From a virus, in IMG/VR virus record IMGVR_UViG_3300046680_000668, positions 1 through 23,695 of that record: a stretch of DNA of 23,695 nucleotides; one strand, 5' to 3'. Positions within the stretch are counted from its first letter, which is position 1. Every line of letters begins with the position of its first letter. Below, piece after piece: positions 13,007 to 20,206 of this stretch. Made by a program: the position numbers and the translations under genes. The notes under the pieces were generated by a model that ran no database searches, was not told the DNA's origin, and was given only the letters and a program-made list of their open reading frames with translations.

Positions 13007-13388
13007 TTGCTGCCCATCTCTTTCGTCCAGCACCACGTCGGGCCGCTGCCACCGCCCGGCGGTGCTCGCGGATTACGAGGCGGCGCACCAGGGCGCGGCT
13101 CAGTGGATCATCGAACAGGCGGAGAAGAACGCCGCGCACGCCCGGGAGATGGAGCTCCGCGCGATCAGGCTGCAACGGCTGGATATGCTGCTGCACAGGT
13201 TACTGCCGTTCGGGCTGGTGGTCGCTTTTCTGATTGCCAGCCTCGCGCTCGCCTACTTCAACCCGGCAGCCGGAGCGGCGGGGGTGATCGCCACGTTGGG
13301 CACCGTGCTGATCGCCTATCTCACCGGCCGGGCGCCAAACATCCGGTCGGACCCGGCCCCGCCTACTCCCTCCGCACCACCGCCCTGA
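13007..13388 (+). pseudogene. DUF2335-like membrane protein with a +1 frameshift
   Basis: Frame one (from TTG 13007, and coding-like back to about 12935 as 'SGSDRPPTEDGRQPPPGADP') ends in 'FVQHHVGPLPPP'. Frame two (from 13062) continues 'AVLADYEAAHQGAAQWIIEQ', 'AEKNAAHAREMELRAIR' and two membrane spans ('LPFGLVVAFLIASLALAYF', 'GVIATLGTVLIAYLTG'). The DUF2335 family has exactly 'HH-x-GPLPPP' followed by 'L-x-x-Y' and 'G-A-A-x-x-I', so the gene is whole except for one extra C in CCC at 13055-13057. No normal start is found for the N-terminal part. Could be real decay, a sequencing error, or expression of a shortened form from GTG 13062. Confidence 0.65.
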
Positions 13389-13953
13389 GTCGCGCCAGTA
13401 GGCCCCTCGCCTTCCGGGCGTCGACGTCGCGCTGCAACGCCTCGGCTCGCTCACGCGCCGCCTTGGCCTCGGCCTGGGTGCGATCGAGCACCGCCTGACG
13501 CTCAGCAAGCTCGACCTGAAGCGCGGTGGCGTGGGAGCGCAACTCGCGGAGGTCGGACTTAGCATCGGCGATCGCAGCCTCAGCGCGCTCTGCCCTGTCC
13601 GTCAGTCCAGCGATCTGTCCATGGAGCGCTCCGACTTCGCCAGCATGGGCGGCTTCCACCGCGGCAAGTGCAGCGGCGAAGTCCGTCCGATCGCTGGACA
13701 GGTCCATGTCCCGGTCCTGCTGCTCCATAGGCAGGTCCATGGATTGATACCGTCGCGACAGCCACTCGGGCGGCACCAGCACGCGGACCACGCGGCGATT
13801 GTCACGCTGCCGGCGCCACTTCTTGCGGGTGGCCAATCGGATCGCCGACGGCTTGTCGATGCCGCGCACGGCCGCCAGTTCCGGGTAGGTGAGCCAGCGC
13901 CCCTCGTCCTGATCCATGGACCGGTCGGCTGACTGCTCGCTGGATTGGTCCAT
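13363..13953 (-). CDS. HTH plus coiled-coil protein
   Basis: 196 aa from ATG 13953 (a longer ORF reaches 14049 with a Cys-rich, unlikely N-terminus). Residues about 20-55 ('RWLTYPELAAVRGIDKPSAI', 'RLATRKKWRRQRDNRRVVRV') form a helix-turn-helix like that of a common alphaproteobacterial phage/plasmid family whose members read 'W-R-R-Q-x-x-N ... V-x-V-P'. From about residue 85 it is a long coiled coil (alternating Ala/Glu/Arg, 'AERAEAAIADAKSDLRELR'), ending in a basic 'LLARLRAVVRRE'. It lies divergent from the recombinase operon with a promoter and palindrome between, and convergent (26-nt overlap) with the DUF2335-like gene. A KfrA-like partition or regulatory role is possible but unproven. 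Confidence 0.68.
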   Translation of the reverse strand: MDQSSEQSADRSMDQDEGRWLTYPELAAVRGIDKPSAIRLATRKKWRRQRDNRRVVRVLVPPEWLSRRYQSMDLPMEQQDRDMDLSSDRTDFAAALAAVEAAHAGEVGALHGQIAGLTDRAERAEAAIADAKSDLRELRSHATALQVELAERQAVLDRTQAEAKAARERAEALQRDVDARKARGLLARLRAVVRRE

Positions 13954-14075
13954 GGATCGTCGCCCGTCGCAGTGACGGGGCACCCAGTTACCGGCCGCCT
14001 CGTGACCGCCGCAAGAGCCACCGCAGCAAATCTGCACAGCGGGGCACACGGTGGAACAGGCGGGGACGAATTAGC

Positions 14076-14103
14076 TTGTATATAAACCATACGAGCGTAT
14101 GAT
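14076..14103 (+). promoter_or_regulatory. Sigma70-like promoter for the recombinase operon
   Basis: TTGTAT, 16 nt, then TATGAT, in an A/T-rich island 30 nt before the recombinase ATG. A palindrome (14088-14101, arms CATACG and CGTATG) overlaps the -10 box, as expected of an operator for repression or autoregulation. Confidence 0.6.
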
Positions 14104-14134
14104 GAGTGCATATTCACCGACAGGCACCCCATCA

Positions 14135-14812
14135 ATGCGCCAGATCGTCAGCTACATCCGGGTCTCGACCCAGCAGCAGGGCAAGTCCGGCTTGGGCATC
14201 GAAGCCCAGCGCGAGGCCGTCGCCCGCTTCGCCGAGGCGGAAGGGCTCGAGCTGACCAGCGAGTTCGTGGAGGTCGAGACCGGCAAAGGCTGTGACGCGC
14301 TGGAGCGGCGGCCGCAGCTCGCCGCGGCGCTGGCCCAGGCCCGCAAGGCGAAGTGCCCGGTCGTGGTGGCGAAGCTCGATCGGCTGTCACGCGACGTGGC
14401 GTTCATCTCGGGCCTGATGGGAAAGCGCGTGCCGTTCGTCGTCGCCGAGCTGGGCGCCGACTGTGATCCGTTCATGCTGCACATCTACGCCGCGTTGGCC
14501 GAGAAGGAGCGGCGCCTGATCAGCCAGCGCACCCGTGCCGCGCTCGCGGCCAAGAAGGCGCAGGGCGCGCTGCTGGGCAACCGCACCAACCTGCCCGACG
14601 CCACCGCGCTGGCCGCCGCAAGCAACCGCCGCATCGGTGCCAGCTTCGCCGCCAATGTCGTGCCCGTCATGCAGCAGATCCGGGCGGCCGGCGCGACCAG
14701 CTACCACGCCATTGCCGACGCCCTGAACGCCCGCGGCATTCACACCGCCCGCGGTGGCGAGTGGCACGCCACCACCGTGCGCAACATTCTGCTGCGGACC
14801 GAGGTGGCGTGA
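14135..14812 (+). CDS. Serine recombinase (resolvase/invertase)
   Basis: 225 aa from ATG 14135. The catalytic domain is intact: '[20 protein letters not shown]' with Ser11 as nucleophile and Arg9, '[15 protein letters not shown]' with Arg83 and Arg86, and the long helix '[20 protein letters not shown]'. Residues 133-225 form a linker ('[11 protein letters not shown]') and a helix-turn-helix-like end ('[20 protein letters not shown]', '[12 protein letters not shown]') typical of small recombinases. It should cut and rejoin DNA at short paired sites through a covalent Ser-DNA link. Remarkably, residues from about 133 on are repeated in the next two genes behind a different head. The stop overlaps the next ATG (TGATG). 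Confidence 0.93.
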   Translation: MRQIVSYIRVSTQQQGKSGLGIEAQREAVARFAEAEGLELTSEFVEVETGKGCDALERRPQLAAALAQARKAKCPVVVAKLDRLSRDVAFISGLMGKRVPFVVAELGADCDPFMLHIYAALAEKERRLISQRTRAALAAKKAQGALLGNRTNLPDATALAAASNRRIGASFAANVVPVMQQIRAAGATSYHAIADALNARGIHTARGGEWHATTVRNILLRTEVA

Positions 14813-15279
14813 TGGCATATGGCCCCAAACGCTGCGCAAGCTGCGGATCCTCGACAGAGGTGCAGATACATCACCTTTACTCGCGCAAGCAGGGCTGTCC
14901 TGACAGCCTGACTATTTGGCTTTGTCTTGTGTGCCACGACGACGCGCATCAGCGTGTTCGCAAGCCGTCCGATCTCAGCCACAGCGCCCTGACCCGTGCG
15001 GCGCTGGCGCGCAAGAAGGCCGAGGGGGCGTTGCTGGGCAACCGGACCAACCTGCCAATGGCGCAGGCGAAGGCGGCGGCAGTAAGCCGGGCCAAAGGCG
15101 AGGCATTCGCCAAGAATGTGCTTCCCCTGGTCCGCCAGGCACAGGAGCGCGGGGCCCAGACCTACCGGGCGATCGCCGAGGAGCTCAATCAGCGGGGGGT
15201 GCGGACGGCACGTGGCGGCACGTGGCACGCGACCACGGTGCGCAACATGATGTTACGGCCAGACGGCGGGGTGGTGTGA
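14812..15279 (+). CDS. HNH/zinc-like head fused to recombinase C-terminal domain, copy 1
   Basis: 155 aa; ATG overlaps the recombinase stop. Residues 8-46 are 'CASCGSSTEVQIHHLYSRKQ' and 'GCPDSLTIWLCLVCHDDAHQ': Cys8, Cys11, His20-His21, Cys38, Cys41-His42, His46, the layout of an HNH fold. The central Asn of classical HNH nucleases is Leu here, so catalysis is doubtful. From about residue 61, '[20 protein letters not shown]' to '[20 protein letters not shown]' aligns without gaps to residues 133-221 of the recombinase, at more than half identity by eye. The protein thus keeps the recombinase DNA-binding end but has lost the serine catalytic domain. It may bind the same sites as an accessory, directionality or blocking factor. 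The stop overlaps the next ATG. Confidence 0.8.
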   Translation: MAYGPKRCASCGSSTEVQIHHLYSRKQGCPDSLTIWLCLVCHDDAHQRVRKPSDLSHSALTRAALARKKAEGALLGNRTNLPMAQAKAAAVSRAKGEAFAKNVLPLVRQAQERGAQTYRAIAEELNQRGVRTARGGTWHATTVRNMMLRPDGGVV

Positions 15280-15731
15280 TGGCGTATGGCCCCAAGCGCT
15301 GCGGTTGCTGCGGCGAGCTCAACGGTGTCGAGGCGCATCACCTCTATTCCACCCGCGATGGCTGTCCTGACGATCTGACGGTCTGGCTCTGTCACGACTG
15401 CCATCGGCGGGCACATGAATTGAAGCGTCGGGTCAACGTCAGCGAGTGCACGCGGGTGGCGTTGGCCGCGAAGAAGGCGCAGGGCGCGAAACTAGGCAAC
15501 CCCACCAACCTCGCGGCGGCCGGTGCGAAAGGACGACGGGTGGGGCGCGATGCGGCGGACCGGTTCGCGCGCAATGTCCGTCCGGTAATCGAGCAGATCA
15601 GGGCGAGCGGTGCCGCAAGCCTGCGAGCGATCGCGGCCGAGCTGAACGCGCGTGGCGTCGCCACCGCACGCGGAGGTGTCTGGGAAGCCCAGACGGTGAG
15701 GAACCTGTTGCTACGGACCGAGGCAGCGTAG
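15279..15731 (+). CDS. HNH/zinc-like head fused to recombinase C-terminal domain, copy 2
   Basis: 150 aa; ATG overlaps the previous stop (TGATG). The first 46 residues have every zinc-ligand candidate at the same position as copy 1 (Cys8, Cys11, His20-21, Cys38, Cys41-His42, His46) and the shared start 'MAYGPKRC'; the HNH Asn position is again Leu. The rest ('[20 protein letters not shown]' to 'GVATARGGVWEAQTVRNLLL') matches the recombinase C-terminal region. The two copies are diverged throughout, so the duplication is old and both appear maintained. Differences in the last helices ('WHATTVRN' against 'WEAQTVRN') might give each protein a different site preference. Third gene of the operon. 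Confidence 0.8.
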   Translation: MAYGPKRCGCCGELNGVEAHHLYSTRDGCPDDLTVWLCHDCHRRAHELKRRVNVSECTRVALAAKKAQGAKLGNPTNLAAAGAKGRRVGRDAADRFARNVRPVIEQIRASGAASLRAIAAELNARGVATARGGVWEAQTVRNLLLRTEAA

Positions 15732-15747
15732 CGAGGGCCCCGGCACA

Positions 15748-16131
15748 ATGCCGAGGAAACCGGGGCCGCCTCGCCGCAATCAATTTTTCCCGCCCGCGCC
15801 GGACAAGTCCGAGCTAGAGGCCTGGCTACGAGATTTTTTTGACCGTGCGAAGTTGTGGCTGGGGGAGAAGGATGCCCGACTCCTTTTTGCCAAGGTTCTC
15901 GAACGGCCAGCCGTTCGACCACCAGGATCAACCACCCCAGAACAGGACGATGAGTTGCTTGGAGAGATCCGGCGTCACCATGGGTCCATGCTGTCGCTGG
16001 CTCGTCGGCTTCTCCAAGAACACCCTGGCCGATACGGGCAGCCATCCGAAGATACCTTCGCGACCAGGCTGCGGCGGCTGAAAAAAGAATATGAACTCCA
16101 GATCGAAACCCTAATGAGGCCGGACATTTAG
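15748..16131 (+). CDS. Hypothetical helical protein
   Basis: 127 aa from ATG 15748, 16 nt after the recombinase-like trio, with GAGGG upstream. Basic Pro-rich N-terminus, then 'DKSELEAWLRDFFDRAKLWL' and 'EKDARLLFAKVLERP', and a C-terminal pair of helices ('SMLSLARRLLQEHPGRYG', 'FATRLRRLKKEYELQIETLM'). The last part could bind DNA but I recognise no family. Codon use and direction match the operon before it. Confidence 0.6.
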   Translation: MPRKPGPPRRNQFFPPAPDKSELEAWLRDFFDRAKLWLGEKDARLLFAKVLERPAVRPPGSTTPEQDDELLGEIRRHHGSMLSLARRLLQEHPGRYGQPSEDTFATRLRRLKKEYELQIETLMRPDI

Positions 16132-16230
16132 TCGGCCACTTTAAGTCCTTTGATAGCCCTGAGTCCGTTCCTCTATTTGGTTGCCCCGGCACGCCAAGGA
16201 ACGGCGTGGATACCGGAGGATCATCCAGCT

Positions 16231-16476
16231 ATGGGAATGACGGCCGAGGATCGCCGGCGCCTGAAAGGTGGCGGCACGGATGAGCGCCTGGGGGTAAAAC
16301 CTGTTGAGGCGGGCCGACTGATCGGCGAGAGCCGCAACACTGTCTATCGCCTTCTAGCGGCAGGCAAGTTGCAGGCTGTGAAGCGCGGTGCGTCGACAAT
16401 CGTGTTGATGAGCAGCATTCGCCAACACATGGCCAGCCTACCGCCCGCACAGTTCGGCACCGATCGCGCTGCCTGA
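16231..16476 (+). CDS. Excisionase-like MerR/HTH DNA-binding protein
   Basis: 81 aa from ATG 16231 (GGAGG about 11 nt upstream; ATG 16237 also possible). 'LGVKPVEAGRLIGESRNTVY' followed by 'RLLAAGKLQAVKRGASTIVL' is the winged-helix pattern of excisionase-family DNA-binding domains (HTH, 'L-x-x-G-K-L-x-A-x-x', then a strand). Proteins of this fold bend DNA and steer recombinases toward excision, or act as regulators. Being 500 nt downstream of the serine recombinase trio, it may be the partner that sets direction, but no attachment site is identified. Confidence 0.68.
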   Translation: MGMTAEDRRRLKGGGTDERLGVKPVEAGRLIGESRNTVYRLLAAGKLQAVKRGASTIVLMSSIRQHMASLPPAQFGTDRAA

Positions 16477-16564
16477 CCCTCAACGTGCAACCGCCCCAGC
16501 GACGCGCGAGGGCGAGCACCAGGGCGGCAGCGACAATTTCGAGCGGCACCACGAGCGAAATACG

Positions 16565-16852
16565 TTGTCGGGCCACACGGTGCAAGCGCGGAGCGGGGCT
16601 GAAGGACCTTCAGCTGTGGTTCACCTCGACGCTTTTACCAGGCTCCGTCTGCAACGTGGATGTGAGCATCTACACCGGTTAGGCCCTCGAGCGACGGCCG
16701 AGCTGCTCGCCGAAGTCGATCACCGGATCGGCGGAATGGCATGTATTATCAACCTTCTTACCGAGTACGAGCAGCGCCTGTCGCCTCGCCTACTCCGCGC
16801 TGCCGGTGGCGATCGCTTCCCGCCGCGCCAGCTTCATTCGGTGCCGCGATGA
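16565..16852 (+). CDS. Hypothetical protein upstream of the ProQ gene
   Basis: 95 aa as read from TTG 16565; GTG 16580 or GTG 16616 are alternative starts and none has a good ribosome site. The body 'RGCEHLHRLGPRATAELLAE' and 'IGGMACIINLLTEYEQRLSP', ending 'LRAAGGDRFPPRQL', looks like a small helical protein I associate with Acetobacteraceae prophages. Its stop overlaps the ProQ-domain ATG (ATGA), strong support that this frame is translated. It is the first of a chain of ATGA-coupled genes leading to the helicase. Function unknown. The stretch 16477-16564 holds nothing I can identify. Confidence 0.6.
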   Translation: MSGHTVQARSGAEGPSAVVHLDAFTRLRLQRGCEHLHRLGPRATAELLAEVDHRIGGMACIINLLTEYEQRLSPRLLRAAGGDRFPPRQLHSVPR

Positions 16853-17334
16853 GCATCGCAAACCGCCCCACCACCACCCTAACGCTATCGCGCCCGCTCG
16901 ATCGCCTGACCACTGAGCGGCTGGAGCAACTCGGTGTCGGCCAGGAGCACCACGTCGACAACGCGCATCATCGGCACGTCCCAGCCGATGCTGAAACGCT
17001 CGCATGGAATAGAGCGCGCGAAGCCGAGTGGCACGCCGCGCCGGCCGCACTCGAAGCAATGCTGCGCGAGCTCGCACCAGCGGTGTTCAACGACGCCCCA
17101 CCACCGCTCGCCATCGGCGTAGGCGCTGTGCTGATCGCCCTGCTGGCCGGCGAATTCGAGGCGGGGATGGTCAGCCGCTTCCTCGCGGACTGGACCCGCC
17201 GGAGGGCTTATCTCGAGGCCCTGGCGCGCGGTGACGTCAGGCGCGACCTGGATGGGTGTCCCACCGATGCACCGGACGCAGCGGCCTGCACATTCGCAGC
17301 GGTGCTGCTGGGGCGGCGAGGGGGTGCGGCATGA
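16849..17334 (+). CDS. ProQ/FinO-domain RNA chaperone
   Basis: 161 aa from ATG 16849, overlapping the previous stop. Residues about 65-140 ('AMLRELAPAVFNDAPPPLAI', 'GVGAVLIALLAGEFEAGMVS', 'RFLADWTRRRAYLEALARGD', 'VRRDLDGCPTDAPDA') match the ProQ/FinO pattern: P-x-x-F, 'P-L-x-I-G', 'W-T-x-R-x-x-Y-L', then 'R-x-D-L-D-G'. The family binds structured RNAs and intrinsic terminators, and in plasmids controls conjugation (FinO) or replication genes. The first 60 residues are a variable, partly disordered extension. Located at the head of the replication operon, it may regulate copy number or a small RNA. The stop overlaps the next ATG (ATGA). Confidence 0.82.
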   Translation: MSIANRPTTTLTLSRPLDRLTTERLEQLGVGQEHHVDNAHHRHVPADAETLAWNRAREAEWHAAPAALEAMLRELAPAVFNDAPPPLAIGVGAVLIALLAGEFEAGMVSRFLADWTRRRAYLEALARGDVRRDLDGCPTDAPDAAACTFAAVLLGRRGGAA

Positions 17335-17759
17335 GCGCCGGCAGCGCACGGCCTAATCCCTGGGTGGGCTGCGTCGTCATCAAGCTGACACCGATCCGCA
17401 GCGGGCGTCCGATTTGTTACTTCAGCGCAAGATTTCCGGTGCTCGAGCTGACGCTCGCCGGCTGCACGTTGTGGCTCACGCGGGCCGGCAAGCCCTGGGC
17501 CGCGCCGCCGAAACAGCGGCGGCAACTGCCGGACAACACAACCGAGTGGAGCGACCTCGTCTCTTGGGACAGTGGCCGCCCCGCTTCGATGTTCAACGAA
17601 GCATGTCTCACGGCGATCGCCGCACACTCACCGGAATTGCTGCAGCCGCTGATCGAGGGTCGTAGCGAGCCAGCTCCGCTCGCACTGCCGAGCCAGCAAC
17701 GCACCAGGCCAGCCGTGGCACCGCCGCATGCGCCGGACTGGTGGGAGCGCGATCGATGA
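17331..17759 (+). CDS. Hypothetical protein, SpoVG-like N-terminal strands possible
   Basis: 142 aa from ATG 17331 (ATGA overlap with the ProQ gene). The N-terminal half, 'VIKLTPIRSGRPICYFSARF', 'PVLELTLAGCTLWLTRAGKP', 'WAAPPKQRR', looks like an all-beta unit reminiscent of small phage SpoVG-like proteins (a strand with 'G', a hydrophobic 'L-x-L-x-G-C-x-L' strand and a 'P-x-K' end). The middle 'SMFNEACLTAIAAHSPELLQ' is a helix and the tail is Pro-rich and ends 'APDWWERDR'. The fold assignment is weak. Its stop overlaps a 12-aa ORF. Confidence 0.55.
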   Translation: MSAGSARPNPWVGCVVIKLTPIRSGRPICYFSARFPVLELTLAGCTLWLTRAGKPWAAPPKQRRQLPDNTTEWSDLVSWDSGRPASMFNEACLTAIAAHSPELLQPLIEGRSEPAPLALPSQQRTRPAVAPPHAPDWWERDR

Positions 17760-17794
17760 GCGGCGAACAACAACAACAGGGGGAACGCCGATGA
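17756..17794 (+). CDS. 12-aa coupling ORF (MSGEQQQQGERR)
   Basis: The start overlaps the upstream stop (ATGA) and the stop overlaps the downstream ATG (ATGA). It contains the Gln-rich codons and the GGGGGA ribosome site of the next gene. It most likely lets ribosomes step from one gene to the next; a peptide function cannot be excluded. Confidence 0.4.
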   Translation: MSGEQQQQGERR

Positions 17795-18036
17795 CCGAGC
17801 CTCGCGCATGGACGGATCGGCAACTAAAGGAGCTCGGCACGCGGCTACACACCGATGCCGGCATGGCCGAGCTGATGGACGAGTGCTTTGGCCAGGATGG
17901 CTGGGTCTATGACGCCAGCGACGAACTGTGGGTCGCTCAGGACCAGAGATACCAAGGAGAAGGGCGCAGCTATTACCTCGTCCGCCGCGGCGGAAATTGG
18001 ACCAAAGCCATCTTGCGCGACCAGGTGCTGTCATGA
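17791..18036 (+). CDS. Hypothetical small acidic protein
   Basis: 81 aa from ATG 17791, with GGGGGA upstream inside the 12-aa ORF. Sequence 'TDRQLKELGTRLHTDAGMAE' then 'DASDELWVAQDQRYQGEGRS' and 'YYLVRRGGNWTKAILRDQ' suggests a helix followed by a small beta unit. No family recognised. Its stop overlaps the ATG of the primase-helicase, so it is likely made at a fixed ratio with it and may assist replication. Confidence 0.6.
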   Translation: MTEPRAWTDRQLKELGTRLHTDAGMAELMDECFGQDGWVYDASDELWVAQDQRYQGEGRSYYLVRRGGNWTKAILRDQVLS

Positions 18037-20054
18037 GCGCGCACAGCAACTTCGTGCCCGATCCGTCATGGCCAACCATCGTGGAACTGGCGACCGAACT
18101 ATGGGGACAACCGACCGACCGGAGGCATGATGAGGTGCGCTGGGGCACCAATGGCTCGAAGTCGGTGAAGCCGTCCGCCAACACATTCTTCGATCACGAG
18201 TCCGGCGATGGTGGCGGCTATGTCGAGATGTGGCGGCTGGCGCGGCACGGTGCCCCGCTGCCCCCACGAGAGACCGCCAGGCCGAAACCGACTCCGGGCG
18301 GAGACCAGGTGCCGCCGTGGGAGAACATCGGGACCACCTACGACTATCGCGACGCCGGCGGCGATCTGGTGCTGCAAGTCATCCGCACGCTCACCGGCCA
18401 GCCGCGCTTCCTGCAGCGTGCACCGGACCCCAGCAGCCGCAGCGGCTGGAAGTACTCGGTCAAGCACATCCCCGACCACGATTGCCTGCTGTACCGGCTG
18501 CCCGGCCTACGCGCCTCCGGCGATGTGCCCGTGTTGATACCCGAAGGCGAAAAGGACGTTGATCGGCTGCATGATGAAGGTCAGGTCGCGACTTGCAACA
18601 TCGGTGGCGCGGGCAAGTGGCGCCCTGAATATGCCGAGCAATTCCGCGACAAGCATGTTGTCGTGCTGGCCGACAACGACCAGGCCGGACGCGACCACGC
18701 AGCCGCGGTGGCACGATCGCTGATTGGCATTGCTGCGTCGGTCAAAGTGCTGTCGCTGCCGGGACTGCCGGAAAAGGGCGACGTGTCGGACTGGCTCGAT
18801 AACAACGGCACGATCGAGGAGCTGATGCGGCTCGCCGGCGAGGCGGAGGAGTTCACATCACCGGACGCGGATGAGCCGCCGCCAGGCGATGCCCAGCTCG
18901 CCTGGGCCACCATCCGTCAGGTCAGCGCCATCCCGCCACGTCGATGGGCATACGGCCGGTTCCTGCTGTTCGGCTCCGCCGCCGTCATCGGCGCGGTCGA
19001 CGGCGCCGGCAAGGGCATGATCGCCACCGTAATGGCGCTGGCCATGATCTCTGGCCGGCCGCTACTCGGCGAGAAAGTCTGGCGCACCGGCCCGGTCGCC
19101 ATCATCACCTATGAGGACGATCAGGAGGAATGGGAACGCCGCTTCGCCGCCGCCTGCCTGCTCTATGAACTCGACTACATGACCATGATGAAAAGCGTCG
19201 CCTTCCTGCACAAGCCGAACGGCCGTGTCACCCTGGCCGAGCGGACGAAAGACGGCCTGAACTTCCCCGACACCGCCCGCATCGTCCACTTCCTGAAGGC
19301 GCACGGCTTCGTCCTGCTGATCATCGACCCGTTTAACAGCGCTCACGCGATGGATGACGGCAATAACAACGTCGCCATCGCAGCCGTTGCCCAGGAAGTC
19401 ACCACCATTGCCCACCGCGGCATCCTCGCCGTCTTGGTCCTGCACCACCTGCGCAAAGGCTCCACCGGCTCCATCGATGACCTCATGGGCGCCACCAGCC
19501 TGCGCGCCAACTTCCGGTCCTGCCGAATTATCCAGGGAATGGACGGACCCACCGCCATCGGCTTCGACCTCCCCGCCGCCGAGGCGTGGCGATACCTCTG
19601 GGTCGCCGGCACCACCGAAAACTACGCCCCGCCGGTCGCCGAACGCATCTGGTTTCACAAGCAAAGCATCGATCTGGGCAACCCAGGCGGTATCTACACA
19701 ACCGGCGACAGCGTCGGCGCCATCGAGCGCTGGACCCCGCCCGCCGCTTACGAGGGCATGGACCACGACAGGATGCGCGCCGTGTTCGACGCGCTCGCCG
19801 CCCAACCTCACGCCAAAAACCAACGCGCCTCCATCCCGTGGGCCGGCAAGCCGCTGATGAATGCCGGACGAACCGAGGTCCAGGCTAAAAAGATACTCGC
19901 GGATTGGTTGCAGTCCGATACGCTGATCCCAGGCGAGGAGGTCAAGGGCGAGAGCCGTCATCCCGTCCAGACGGTAATGCCAAACCCGACCAAGGTCGCC
20001 TCCATCCTGGCCGCGCTGGGTGGCGGAACCCGCTGGGAAGCAGCCCGTGCGTGA
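18033..20054 (+). CDS. TOPRIM domain plus RepA-like helicase (phage primase-helicase)
   Basis: 673 aa from ATG 18033 (ATGA overlap; a longer ORF from 17928 is unlikely). Residues about 165-235 are a TOPRIM fold: Glu171 in 'VPVLIPEGEKDVDRL' and Asp214/Asp216 in 'VVVLADNDQAGRD'. Residues about 305-480 are a RecA-like ATPase: Walker A 'GAVDGAGKGM' (320-329), Walker B 'FVLLIIDPFNSAHAMDDG' (426-443), and 'AVLVLHHLRKG'. The Walker A Ser/Thr after Lys is Gly. No zinc-binding primase motif is seen upstream (residues 1-160 contain 'FFDHESGDGGG', typical of this group). It should unwind, and perhaps help prime, the element's DNA. The iteron cluster lies directly downstream. Confidence 0.88.
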   Translation: MSAHSNFVPDPSWPTIVELATELWGQPTDRRHDEVRWGTNGSKSVKPSANTFFDHESGDGGGYVEMWRLARHGAPLPPRETARPKPTPGGDQVPPWENIGTTYDYRDAGGDLVLQVIRTLTGQPRFLQRAPDPSSRSGWKYSVKHIPDHDCLLYRLPGLRASGDVPVLIPEGEKDVDRLHDEGQVATCNIGGAGKWRPEYAEQFRDKHVVVLADNDQAGRDHAAAVARSLIGIAASVKVLSLPGLPEKGDVSDWLDNNGTIEELMRLAGEAEEFTSPDADEPPPGDAQLAWATIRQVSAIPPRRWAYGRFLLFGSAAVIGAVDGAGKGMIATVMALAMISGRPLLGEKVWRTGPVAIITYEDDQEEWERRFAAACLLYELDYMTMMKSVAFLHKPNGRVTLAERTKDGLNFPDTARIVHFLKAHGFVLLIIDPFNSAHAMDDGNNNVAIAAVAQEVTTIAHRGILAVLVLHHLRKGSTGSIDDLMGATSLRANFRSCRIIQGMDGPTAIGFDLPAAEAWRYLWVAGTTENYAPPVAERIWFHKQSIDLGNPGGIYTTGDSVGAIERWTPPAAYEGMDHDRMRAVFDALAAQPHAKNQRASIPWAGKPLMNAGRTEVQAKKILADWLQSDTLIPGEEVKGESRHPVQTVMPNPTKVASILAALGGGTRWEAARA

Positions 20055-20063
20055 ACCCTCGCA

Positions 20064-20189
20064 ACTGCGCAAACACTGCGCACTGACTGCGCTGCGCAGT
20101 GAATGGGGACCCCATAGTCCACTGCGCAACTGCGCACCCTCCATGACCGTGCAAACACTGCGCACTCACTACGCAAAAGACCGCGCAGT
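20064..20189. repeat. Iteron cluster, candidate replication origin
   Basis: Five exact ACTGCGCA copies (20064, 20075, 20121, 20129, 20157) plus near copies ACTGCGCT (20086) and ACTACGCA (20168) and inverted copies near 20092-20100 and 20183-20189. The first copies are 11 bp apart, one helical turn. A 13-bp palindrome (20103-20115, ATGGGGACCCCAT) separates two groups. The location immediately after the helicase gene fits a phage/plasmid origin bound by an initiator. Confidence 0.65.
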
Positions 20190-20206
20190 CTCGGGCGTGC
20201 CGCAGC

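Noticed and set aside
14761-15279. Longer start for the first zinc-headed gene
   Set aside because: The extra 17 residues lie antiphase within the recombinase end; the ATG at 14812 is coupled to its stop and matches the start of the sister gene.
19062-20165. 367-aa open frame on the minus strand
   Set aside because: Lies antisense to the helicase and runs across the iterons; caused by GC-rich third positions.
20064-20189. CRISPR array
   Set aside because: The repeat units are only 8 nt, irregularly spaced and in both orientations; iterons fit better.
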